A DNA stretch of 62,558 nt from Chrysophaeum taylorii. Taxonomy: Eukaryota; Sar; Pelagophyceae; Pelagomonadales; Pelagomonadaceae. Below the pieces are notes generated by a model. That model worked only from the letters and a program-made list of their open reading frames with translations. It ran no database searches and was not told where the DNA came from. Below, in pieces: positions 11,411 to 21,660 of this stretch. The position numbers were made by a program, and so were the translations under genes. Position 1 is the first letter of the stretch, and each line of letters begins with the position of its first letter. The stretch spans positions 1 through 62,558 of the forward strand of contig JAQMWT010000412.1 in NCBI GenBank assembly GCA_029834535.1. Direction: 5' to 3'.

Positions 11411-12391
11411 CTAGTTGTAAGGTGTCCAGTTGGTTTTCCAAGAAGTTGGACTTGGCGAACGGATCCGTGAAGATAGAAGAGTTTCCTGGAGCAGTTCGAC
11501 TTGTTGACGAAAGGCGTCGAAATCAGCAAGCGAAGCAGAAGACGTAGGATGTGACGATGGCGAAGATATCTCCAGAGTAGGGTCTGGCGTGGAGTGTAAG
11601 TAGTTTAACGACGTTTCGGCCAACACATGCTGTGTGAGTGAAGGGATTTCGCGTTTAAAAAGCACAGAAAGTCTTGATGTTCTGCCTGATTATAAGTGGG
11701 GCCGAACATTACATCCAGGAGTGACGGCGGTTTTGTATCATCTGAAGATGATACGTAGTCGTCAAGATGTTGTACCCACGATTGAGCAACAAAAGTAACC
11801 GCATGCTGGAATTTGGATGATAGCCTGAGCTTTGCGACTCTGTGTTCGAACAAGAGTCACAAGGAAATTAAGATGCTCAAGGTGCATCTGTGTTATAAGC
11901 CGAAGATCCAGTGCGAATGGCAATCGTGTGGTGGGATCTGTTGTGGCTAGAGCGGATACGGATAAGACCAAGTTAACAAATGACGGGTGTTGAGCTAGCA
12001 TACTTGTCAAAAGAGTATATAACTCCCGCGGCAAATGATAGATGCGTATGAGGGTAGCGCGTATATGACCAGCTGAGCGCGCATCACAAGGGAATTGGAA
12101 AGAAGTATCATTGCGAGCATATACGGTAGGTTGTCCTCGCTCATACACAGCATAGTTCATGCTGAGGCCGTCCTGGAACGTCAGCGACTGAGGTGAGATA
12201 TGCCCGGCTGGTGTCGATGCAACCGCAGCAGCCTGTGTGGTTGCGGTGGCACCAGCAGCAGTCATGGTTTGTCGATTTTGCGACAACCTGGGGGGAGGTT
12301 CGGCCGTGGAGTGCGAGCGTGGGACTGTCCTTCGAACGACTGGGGAGAAGCCGCGGCCACGGGAGTGCCAAGAAAAGGACATAGGCGACAC
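11411..12391 (-). pseudogene. Unknown 3' module of copy B
   Basis: Downstream of RNase H three overlapping frames (12,391-11,762, 11,853-11,605, 11,665-11,411) join into a protein of about 300 residues. It has an Ala/Thr-rich start, a helical middle and a coiled-coil-like end (D-A-F-R-Q-Q-V-E-L-L-Q-E). It carries an S-L-N-Y motif at 11,600-11,620. No hydrophobic membrane span typical of an envelope protein is obvious, and I recognise no family. Homologous sequence is present in copy A, so it belongs to the element and not to the flank. Confidence 0.5.
11600..11620 (-). other. S-L-N-Y motif 5 (inside 3' module), copy B
   Basis: It encodes A-E-T-S-L-N-Y with the codons TCG TTA AAC TAC. A degenerate copy is at 8,614-8,637 in copy A. 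Confidence 0.6.
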
Positions 12392-12431
12392 TCACACACA
12401 CAAAAATTTGTGGCAAAAGAAGGTAGGGCGG

Positions 12432-12452
12432 CTAGTTTAACGACGTTGTGGT
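12432..12452 (-). other. Degenerate S-L-N motif 4 (after RNase H), copy B
   Basis: The minus strand reads ACCACAACGTCGTTAAACTA followed by G, so the reading T-T-T-S-L-N meets a TAG. It lies between RNase H and the 3' module. The DNA match to the other motifs is strong although the local frame is closed. Confidence 0.5.
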
Positions 12453-12762
12453 CACTGCGGTTAGGCATCTTCAATCCTGTAGAGACTTGCGGCGTAGGTT
12501 GGAACCTATTCGCCTCCCGGGCGGGCCGGTTGGCAGCCGGAACGTTCGCAGTGGGACGGGGTATGGCGGGGGGGCGAAGACGGAAGGTTATCGACGAGTT
12601 GGTTGTCAGTCACATCGCGGTCTCCTCGTCGCATGGCTACAAGCTTGATGGTCACTCTCCGCCGACCGACCTTTCGGCGCTCCTCGTCTACAGGCCCGTG
12701 ATTCCGGACTGGCTCCTGCCGGTCCGGCCTGGCTCCCATGCTCGGGAGAGGTCTGAAGTTAG

Positions 12763-14645
12763 TTAGTTAGTTAGTAGAGACTTGTCATCAGAGGCATGAT
12801 GCATACCGAGTAGAGAACGAAAAGTGGAGAACTCAGCAGCAAGTGGCTTTGTAAACCCATCAGCCACGTTTAGCTTGCCGGGAACATGATGGACTCGAAT
12901 TTTCTGTAGCGAGATGTACTCACGGATCTTAAACCATCTGGTCGACAGCGCCTTGGAGCAAGAAGATCCATCTGGGTTATTAGAGGTGTGAACAGCAGCA
13001 GCATTGTCAGACAAGAGAGGACAAGAGAGGTAGGCTTCTGATGAAGCGCATATCTTCAGCAATTGGGTTGTCATTGTCATCGAAGTCAACAGGATCAGCG
13101 GTGTTCTCACCATTAACATTGTTGACGTGGAAAGTGGGGTTGACGACAAAGGAGAGTTCCAACAGCAACTTGCGTAGCCAAACAGCTTCATCAGCACAAA
13201 TACTGAGGGCAATCAACTCAGCTTCGTGAGTTGAGCTGGAGACAATCGGTTGAAGCTTGCTTTTCCAACAAATAAGGCAGTTGAAAAGAAAAAAGACAAA
13301 CCCGGCGGTAGATTTCCTATCTTCCTGTGCTAAGGAAGGGGCATTGTCAGCGTCGACCATGGCGACTAAGGGATCAAACTGTCCAGTGGATACATCCTGC
13401 GGTTGGTAGTCAACCACAGTAGAGAGATCAATTCGATTAGCGGAGACAGTGCGAAGGTGAGCTTCAATAGCATTACCTTTAGGATGAAACCAGAGGCGAA
13501 GTGAGCGGTTTTCCGGCTTCCTCAGGTAGCGGAGCAGGTGTTCTAGCATCTGGACATGAACGTACGTGGGTGCATGCATACCACGCGAACATCTGCCCAG
13601 GGCTTGCGAGAAGTCAGGTCTGCAGGCCACTTGCATGAACACCAGCTTGCAAAGGAGGGTGGCAAAGTGCGAGTTGATGTACAACTCTGTTTCAGAGCTG
13701 GGAGTGCCATCTTTATACTTGAAGGACGAGGACATAGGATATTTAAGCGGAGTTAGTTGCTGCAAGACAGGATGATCAGCGAAGAGTTCATCAAGCTTGA
13801 CTTGCACATCCAGAGAAATGGATCCATCAGATGTGCGACACACACGCATGCCTAGGAGGGTATGGACAGCTTCAATCTGCTCTACAGCATACCGTTTGTG
13901 GAGGGCATCCTGTAACTCAGTACGAAGAGTGTCATCATTGGACACAATAACAATGTCGTCTACAGACAGACTGCATACGACGAACTTAGCATGTGCGGAT
14001 ACTCGAGCTTATAGGCAAGAGTCCGAATGCAGGCGCTTGTAGCCAAGGCTACGGAAGAAGCCGTCTATCTCTTTGTTCCAAAGAGATGGTGATTGCCGAA
14101 GTCCATAAAGTGACTTCAGCAGTTTCGGTAGGCGTCGGCCCTTGTAGTTAGCGTCATCGGGGTCGATAAGCTTGATGCCCTCTGGTAACTGAACATAGAC
14201 GCTGGCATCAATGTCAGACTGAACGAAGGCGTTCGGGACGTCTGCGTGGTAGACAGGCAATTGCTTGTATGCTGCAATCGCCAGGAGTACCCGGATTGCG
14301 GTCATTGTGGCCATTGGGCTGAAGGTGCCAAAGAAATCGGCGCCAAGGGAGGCTAGGAAGCCACGTAGCACGAGGCGAGCCTTGTGGTTAACGTATTTGC
14401 CCGCAGAGTCCGTTTTAATCTTCAGCACCATCCTGCTGTCAATAGGACGAGAGACACCGTCGGGTAATGAAAGTTTGAAGCAGCCGAAGCGGACAATGTC
14501 GTGGAGTTCCTTGGCGATGGCCTTGAGGTAGGCGTGCCTGTGTTCAGGCGACATACCGTGGAGGCACTTGAGCTTGTATTCATCGATGGAAACGTCCGCT
14601 TCTTGGACCTTGTATTCATCAGGACCAACAGTGGCTGGTGAACTA
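12763..14645 (-). pseudogene. Reverse transcriptase-RNase H of copy B
   Basis: This starts after the third S-L-N-Y motif. The copia RVT_2 signatures run in order through D-V-P-N-A-F and L-Y-G-L-R-Q-S-P. A TAA at 14,009 replaces a Tyr codon of copy A, and the catalytic box S-V-D-D is at 13,955-13,966. RNase H follows with D-R-K-S-T-A-G-F-V, H-E-A-E-L-I-A-L and, after a frameshift, the V-P-G-K-L-N-V-A-D-G-F-T-K-P-L tail. The shift is caused by a 10-bp tandem duplication (acaagagagg, 13,011-13,030). Copy A carries a modified form of it. Confidence 0.8.
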
Positions 14646-14665
14646 TAGTTTAACGACGTTGCGGT
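14645..14665 (-). other. S-L-N-Y motif 3 (integrase/RT border), copy B
   Basis: It encodes T-A-T-S-L-N-Y with the codons TCG TTA AAC TAT, between the integrase linker and the RT module. The corresponding segment is deleted from copy A. Confidence 0.6.
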
Positions 14666-16814
14666 CGAGGCAGTGTGCGCGACTTCGGGATAAGCGGAAA
14701 CAGTGTCAGTAGGAGGAGTAGAGGAAGCAGATTCCATTTGAATATGGATAGTAGGGTCCGCATGTAAGACTTGAGTGATATACTCTGTAGAGACCAGAAG
14801 GTATTCCTCCAAGTCAGACAGAGATGCAGAATTAGCGCCAAACTCGGAGGAGTTGTGATCGATAAAGCTGGTCGGCGCCAGATAAGTAAGTGCATACTGT
14901 AATGAAGAGATGCCAAAGGCAGCAGCGTGCTCAGTGAACGCAGCTAAAAGAGGCTGAGGAATGGAGCGCGTAGGTGAACCATCAGCAGTTAGAAAGGTTG
15001 CGGCTGGGATACTGGATGCGCACTTAGCGTGGGCGAAGTAACCATCGACGTGAGGGTAACGGGCTAGTAAGTCAGTGCGCAACGGGAGAAGAAGACGAGC
15101 TAACAACGCATGTTCCCCCTCTGAGCAGATAGCAGACCAGAGGATACCACCACTGATATGTACGGCGGAGAGGGCGGGGGACTTGAACGTAAGAAAGTGG
15201 TAGCGAAGATCCCAGCGGAAATCGGCGAGTTTGCCACCAGCGGCTTTGTAAGCACCAATAGTAGACGCTTGCAGCCGGGCATGGATATTTTTCATGGAGG
15301 TTGCCTTGCGGTTGTTAGGTTGTTTGGAACCGGGGACAAGAATGAGGTCATCTTGTGCAAAAAGGTCTTAGTAAGAGGGAAGCAAGGGCGGCGGTGGCAT
15401 AGAGCCAGAATCGCCGACGGGAGCGTCGAAAGGGGGAGGAGAAGCAGGAGCAGGGGACGAAGAAGAAGCAGAGGGAGGTGGGAAGTGCCCCCTCTGAGGC
15501 TGAGGTGTCCGTGTCCCCCTCTGAATGAAATGGTCTTGGATAGCAGCGTGGGGTGTGAGCGAGAAAGGCGCGGGAGGAGCGTGAGGCGGAGGAGCAAGTT
15601 CAGAATCAGGAGTAGGATGCTGGAGCATGTAGAGGAATTGCAGCTTGGAAGAAACATGGATTTGTCCGTTTTCAGGGTTGAGGGCGACGTCGGCAATATG
15701 GTCAACACGTGGGGAGACGAGCAGGTTTTGCGCGTTGGCGCAACATAGATATAAGTATTTGCGGCGGCACGGTTCCCACTTGTGGTGCTCGTGGGGTTCC
15801 AATAGAAGGTAGCATTCAGCGCCGAAGATCTTGAGCATGTCATGCTGGGGAATGCTCAGTTGATTGTAGAATAGCTGTTGCGGACACAGGATATCATGGT
15901 GAATGCGCTCAAGCGTGGCGTTCGGGAGAAGGTTGTAGCTTTGGGTGGTGTGTATCACCGCCCAGGGAAACATGATGGCTGGTTCCACGATCTTGGAGCC
16001 ACGATAATGAGCATTAAGGAGAGAGCGAAGGCGAGTTGAGGAGGCGGGGGCGATGAAACCGATGGCTCACTCAACTTCAAAGTTAAAGTGGTGCATGTAC
16101 GGCGGGAAAGCGATGAGCTGAATGCCCTTATCGACGCGGTACGGGGAGGTAATGTGCTGGCTAAAGTAGGGCTTGAAGGCATCGGAGTAGAGGGTGCGCA
16201 GGTGCACGTTGAGTTGCGTACGACAAAAGTCATACACAAAGTCCAGAGCTTGAGTGAACTCCGTGGCGTTGGTGGTGCGTGTAAAGTACACCAAGAGAAA
16301 TTTCTAGATAAGTTCTTTGAACACAAAGATATGAGTGAAGCCTCCCCATTCTGACGGAATTGTCACATAGCCGCCGTCGCACGCCCAGACTTCGCCGGCT
16401 TTGTGAGTTTTCTCAAAAGAGGGCTTGGTCGGATTGAAGTGCTTGTGCGCGTGGCGCTTGTTATGCGCGATGCAGTCAGTGCATAAGTCGCGATACGGTA
16501 GATCTGAGGCAGAGAAGCCAGGGCGAGCCACTACGTTGGGGGCCTTGGCTGCAACGTTGTCGGGGCAGTGGTGCACCTGGTGGAAGCGATTGGCACGTTC
16601 TTTGGCGTTGAGGTATTCAGCAGATCCGTGTGCGAAGGATATGCGAGGAATGGGATGAGCGGGGATATGACGTTTGCGCCGAACATCGAATTTGAGTTCG
16701 GTGTCCAAGGCAGGAGGAGGCGGTGCGTCGTCATCCTGGTACGCTGCAGGGTCACTTGGAGGTGTATCCTCATCATCACAAGTAGCGAGAGTATCTTCGT
16801 AGGACGAAGACATA
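14666..16814 (-). pseudogene. Integrase and linker of copy B
   Basis: Bounded by the second and third S-L-N-Y motifs. It begins with an acidic Pro-rich spacer, then a zinc-binding HHCC-type region and the integrase core with D (C-D-G-G), D (Y-S-D-A-F) and E (F-E-V-E). A C-terminal region and a Pro/Ser-rich linker follow. Three nonsense codons interrupt the frame: TAG 16,304, TGA 16,067 and TAA 15,368. Copy A shows Ser, Ser and Lys at these places. The frame otherwise reads straight through into RT. Confidence 0.75.
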
Positions 16815-16834
16815 TAGTTTAACGACATTTCGGT
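16814..16834 (-). other. S-L-N-Y motif 2 (before integrase), copy B
   Basis: It encodes T-E-M-S-L-N-Y with the codons TCG TTA AAC TAT, and sits just upstream of the acidic spacer and zinc-binding region of integrase. The same motif is at 4,092-4,112 in copy A. Confidence 0.6.
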
Positions 16835-18750
16835 CAGGCAGTTGCTGGAGATAGAAGTCATGAAGGCTTGTGCCAAAGACAAGGTATCTGTGCTGCACGT
16901 GGTGGAGGCCGGATCAAAGGTCATGAAGGTGGATACATAGGATTTCTTCATCACGGCAGCAGCATGTTGGAAGGTAGGGTCCAACATAAGGGATTTAATA
17001 TCGGCAACGAGGAGCGAGAGGTGCTTGTACAGTGTGCTGTACGTACCGGCAGGCAGAGCATTGCTGAGCATGTCGCAGCAAAGGTCGTGGCGAAGAGACA
17101 AGAGGAAAGATTTCTGTTGTTTGGTGTGGTTGTTAGCACGAATCAACTCCGGTCGAGTAGGATAGCGTAGTTTCCCGTTGCGAGGGTCGAGTAAGATAAT
17201 GTTTGCATATCCTCGGACGGTGGGCAATGGAGCAAGCATGGAGTGGATTTTAGAACCAAGTTTGCGGTCACTTCCCCGAAGATACCCTATATAGCGACTA
17301 TGGGATAAGTGGTGATCTTCCAGAGCAAAATGAGAGTCCTTGTAGTCGAAAGAATTGTCGGTGGCCTTGTAGGTAAGGCAGCCAGGCATCACAAGAGAGC
17401 ATCTGGACAAGAGCTTTTGTATGGCAGTGCCATAGGCGGCAGCGGAGCCAACTTGAGGAAGGGCTTGGATGATCAACAAGTAACCCATAAACGGCTCCAA
17501 ATATATAGATCTGTCTCTGTCGCGGGGGACGTTGAAGGCAGTAAACGTATATGTGCTTCCAAACGCGTCAATGGAAGCATGATATTTGGTGGCGGCGTTT
17601 TCTATGGTGAGGTTGCCGTCAGTGTGGTGGCCGCCGGTTAAGAAGTAGGTGTTGTGTGATGTTGATGAGGTTGTAAGTAGTAGCCTATGTGACGGTTGGT
17701 CAGTTTCGAAAACGGTTATGTAATAGGACACAGGAGTGGGTGAGTTAGTGTGCAATCTGGCAAACACGTTATAGAGGATGGTAAAGGCCTTGACACGCAA
17801 TGGATAAGTTGCATGTGGCAGTGGTTCCATGGAGGAGCGTTTGAAACACGGCTGATGATAAGTACACTCGGATTGAACAGAGTGCGTGCGTTGCTCGTGA
17901 GCCTGTTGTGAGTGAAGGCGAAGAAATAATAAATTGAGTGTTTCAAGGTCAGTCATAGTAAGCTGAACAGAACCTGTGCGAGAGTAAGGTGCAAAAGTTT
18001 TAGGAACGGGGACATCGGGGGGATCGGGGAACACCCGGATCCAGTCTTTGGTGATATCTTTGGATAGCCAAAGTCGTTTAGGAATGGATTGTATGTCATC
18101 CACGATCTTAAAGAAGGGGCGTGGGTGGTGGATAGGCCATGAAAGTATGTTGATTGGTCCAGTAGAAACCTGCGTGCGATGCAGATCCATCTTTCCCTAG
18201 ATTGGTAGTCGCCACATAGGTAGGTCGGGAACCTGTCAACAACATCAACACAGTAATCGAGTGTGGAATGGATGAGGTTGGCCACAGTTATGTGGTCTTG
18301 ATGACAGTACTTGTGGGGTGGTGCAATCTCAGCCAGTAATACGAAGGGTTGGAGAAGTTTGATGACAGACAGCATACTGCCGAACAGAGAGTCGTCGAGC
18401 AGGCTGTGTAAGGCTTTGGTCTTATGCTGCTTTAGTAGATTCCTGTTAGTGCAAGGAGGCGTTATCTCAATAATATCGCAATAAAATTTGCGCCTTTCCT
18501 CTGGTGAGATTTGGTGAAGGTGGTTGATAAAGGCGGGTAAAGATTCAAATAATAATACTGTAGGAAAACGGTGGCGTAACATGCGCACAAGCGTATCATC
18601 AGACTCAACAACAACTTTTACATTGTTATTTGAGCCTAAGTGGCTTGAGACAGGAACGCTGGGGTTGACAAACCAGAACAAAGTAACGTGACAGAGGGTT
18701 TGCGAAGATTGGGCTCTTGTGAGAGAAACACTGGGCGAGAAAGCATTCAT
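16835..18750 (-). pseudogene. Unknown block between protease and integrase, copy B
   Basis: Two overlapping frames, 18,750-17,953 and 18,190 onward, encode roughly 600 residues with no family I recognise. The first contains alternating hydrophobic segments and several His/Cys residues; the second includes a Pro-rich D-P-P-D-V-P-V-P stretch. The frame change near 18,150-18,190 is also present in copy A. In other copia elements only a short pre-integrase domain sits here, so this block is unusually long. It ends at the second S-L-N-Y motif. Confidence 0.5.
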
Positions 18751-19806
18751 GTTAATGGTGGAGTTTTTTGCTGGACGAATTTGTTCTGTTTCCGAAGATT
18801 AAGAACCAAAGGGCGAATCCACGGGCGATCTGGTAAAACTCTCTTTAGGAGATAGTTATGATATGCCAGTAGATCCCTGTTTTCGTGGTGTCGCTTGAGC
18901 GGAAATACGAGGGAGCGCAGTTCGAGTTGCTTGTCGCGAGCGATGTTGTAGGTGAGACAGGGGAGAGCAGGCAAGTTAGATGTTACGTAATGTATGGGAA
19001 TACGCACATCTTTGTCTATGCGGCTCGTGACAGCGCTGAGCTTTGGCTCAGATCGATCACTGAACACAGTGGTCAAGTTCGTCTGGTTCCACTCGAGCAT
19101 GCTCAATATAGCGAGATGTCGGTTGTGCACTGGCTTTAGACATAGAGCGAAGTCAATCTTCACGTAACCGATTTGTGGATGATCTGGTAGTGGGACAACT
19201 ATGTTACGTGTTAACATCATATGTGAGGCACGTTGTTGTCCAGTGGCAGTTTGTATAATAATCGGCGCGTATTTGGAATCCAGTGGAATAATATGATTCG
19301 GAATCGCATAGTCGTAGCTGGACATTAACGATATGGTAGCACAAGAGTCAAAATATAAAAAGGAACAATGTTGGGGAACACTGCTTACCTTCATATATTT
19401 CGTTAGAAGTGCATTTTCCGAATGCGGGCAAGTAGTGGAGAGACTAGCAGTGAAGAAGTTATCCAGAAATAACAGATTAGTTGGAATGATAATCGGTTGA
19501 ACAGGTGGTGATGGTTCGTCAGCCTCATCAGCCATGCCGTACTTCCCATCAAATGATGATAACGAGGTCTTATCGACATCCCTTGTGGTTTCGGCTTGTT
19601 GTGGTTGGTTAATGGCTGATTGGACCTGTGAAGATAACGAGGACAGTAACACTGGTGGTAACGCCGAGATGGCGGTAGCAGTAAAGAAGTTAGGCACTAT
19701 ATTAGAGGGGTAACCCTGTGTGTTGGAGGCATTCTTGGTATCTGTAGTAGGAGGAGTTGCCTTTGGGTTGGGAGCAGTAGCAACAGTATGATGTTGTGGC
19801 TCCACG
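18747..19806 (-). pseudogene. Protease region of copy B
   Basis: This is in the same frame as Gag after the TAA at 19,821. A Thr/Pro/Ser-rich leader is followed by the retropepsin-like box Y-F-D-S-C-A-T at 19,341-19,352, with Cys replacing the usual Gly after D-S. The frame ends with a TGA (18,749-18,747) that overlaps the ATG of the next frame in an ATGA arrangement, conserved in copy A. If active, the protease would cut the polyprotein, plausibly at the S-L-N-Y motifs. Confidence 0.55.
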
Positions 19807-19826
19807 TTGTTTAACGACTTTTAGGT
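19806..19826 (-). other. S-L-N-Y motif 1 (Gag/protease border), copy B
   Basis: The minus strand reads ACCTAAAAGTCGTTAAACAA. Copy A has the intact form at 1,218-1,237 (ACCGAAAAGTCGTTAAACTA), encoding T-E-K-S-L-N-Y. In copy B the Glu codon is TAA and the Tyr codon AAC. It lies between Gag and the protease leader. Confidence 0.6.
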
Positions 19827-21539
19827 CTTTGATAGATGAACGTCTACATCATAAATGATGTCTTCTGCGAACATGAGTTGTTCGTTTAGACGAAGTAAGC
19901 CACCATTGTCCTCAGTAGATGTGGTTGATAGAATATCGGCGGATTGCAACAGAGTCTCAAATAACTTGGTGATGTTCTGTTGTAGCTGAGCCGTGATATC
20001 ATTATCTGTCACATGCTTCGTAAGTTCACTACACTGCTCTTGCAGTGTATTTATGGTGTGCTTAGTTCGATCCAATAATTTCATATTAGATCGAGAGGAC
20101 CTGTCGAAAGTGCGAGGGTAAATTGGACGGTCATGGGACTGTCCAGCAGTTTTCTTGGTGACATAAGAATCACCAGAACGATAATACGATAAGTCGCTGC
20201 GAGAGAAAGGCTGGCGTGCATCGTTAGAGTTACGCAAGCGTCTAGCGTTAAACGTGGAGGATGTTCCAGGTTGAGAAGAGGTAATGGACGCAAGAGCGCT
20301 TGCAGTTTGAGTCAGACTTTTGTCTGATAGATCCAGCGTCTTTGTCAGTAGTAATTTCGGTTTTGGTTGTGGTGTCAATCCTTCAACGTAAGGTTGCCAA
20401 GAAACAGGGCGTTCTAAGCGTCTTTTTTTCGACCCGTTTGATACCACATTATATAAGTCTGATGCGTATTCTAAGATATAGCTAGGGTTGGTAGGGTGAC
20501 ACAATCGTTCAGCGTCTTGCACAGGCCGAGATGAACATCGAGTTTCATACATATAACACCGGTCTACGCAACCACGATCGTAACGATTGTTGCTGGTATT
20601 ATCGGCATAATGCCGATGTATCTCTTCATAAATTTTTCTACAAAGAGTACCAAAGTCGAATTGAAGGTCAGTCTCTTCCTGGTTAAGTTGGTAAGAGATT
20701 TGCCTAAACGCTAGGACAGCTTCAATAAAGACATGGACATACCAGTTAGGATTATAAACAACAGAGTTAAACTGCTGTTTCAGGTAGGACACATCAGTAG
20801 TCGTAACAGACTCGTAGTGACTAAAGGCAATGAGCATAATGGCGCGAGCCTTGTTGGGCAAATAACTTTTGTTATATACCTCATTGATGGCGGGCCAGGC
20901 CGCATGTGCTGGTTTTCCAACACTTTCAAGATTGAAGTAAGTATGCAAAAATGTAGCATACGTGTTCTGACAAGCGTGCCAATCAGCAGCACTTATCGAA
21001 AATATGGTAACAGGGGCACGAACGCGGGTGTCAAAAGCTAATGCTTTCGGGTGCGCGCGATTTAAGATTCGTTCCTCTTCTAAGAAACGAAGATTGATTT
21101 CAGGGCGTAATGCCTTGACTTCATTGTCGTAACAGACAGTAGCTAGCTGAGCTACTTCTGCGTCAGGTAAGTTGGGGAAAGCTTCATTGGTGAAGTGCCA
21201 TTCCTGATACTCAGGGGGCAATTCATCAACGGCTAAACGGAGATCAGCAGCCCTATCGGTCTTCCATTCCAGGAAAACGCGATCGAGAGTTTGATTCCGG
21301 AGGATCTCGTAGTCCTTGCATGGCCGAGTGTATGCTTCGTACGAGTCGTACTCGAGGAAGGCATCGGCATGACTGGACCGTAATAATTGCTTGATGTGCT
21401 TAATTTGCAAGGATACCTTGCGGGTTTGAAACTGAAATCGATTTCCTTCGTTGAGAAACTCAAGTACAGGAGCTTCGAGCTTTAATATGTCCGCACCTGT
21501 GATCGCCTTGGGTGCGGCTCGTGCTGCGTGTTCTGCCAT
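19827..21539 (-). pseudogene. Gag-like protein of copy B
   Basis: The open frame runs upstream to a GTG at 21,629 directly after an in-frame TGA; the first ATG is at 21,539 (M-A-E-H-A). A second in-frame ATG lies before that TGA at 21,659, so the original start may have been there. The protein is about 570 residues, helical and charged. It has an R-rich C-terminal third and ends in the first S-L-N-Y motif, where copy B has a stop (GAA to TAA) and Tyr changed to Asn. I see no CCHC zinc knuckle. It is called Gag from its position upstream of the protease. Confidence 0.6.
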
Positions 21540-21660
21540 AGCAGTTGACGGGGAACCTGTGGGTTCAGTCACGCAGTTGACACTGTCTAGACATTCTAAG
21601 GGGGTCTGTCTATCGGTGTCTATGTGCACTCATGCGTTATCGATGGAAAAAAAGTCCATT

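Larger units (their letters stand above)
11215..21660 (-). mobile_element. Ty1/copia-type retroelement, copy B, nearly full length
   Basis: This is the minus-strand partner of copy A. Transcription would run from about 21,660 down. The frames are Gag-protease (21,539 to 18,747, one frame with a TAA at 19,821), a middle block that changes frame twice, and integrase-RT-RNase H in one continuous frame from 18,190 to 13,007. That frame is interrupted only by stops at 16,304 (TAG), 16,067 (TGA), 15,368 (TAA) and 14,009 (TAA). At each of these four stops and at the Gag stop copy A has a sense codon one base different. After RNase H comes a further coding module to about 11,411. At over 10 kb it is long for a copia element. 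No LTR, primer-binding site or target-site duplication was recognised, so the outer limits are approximate. Confidence 0.85.

Noticed and set aside
21630..21660. Gag start at GTG 21,629
   Set aside because: A GTG directly after an in-frame TGA is unlikely as a eukaryotic start; the ATG at 21,539 is preferred.
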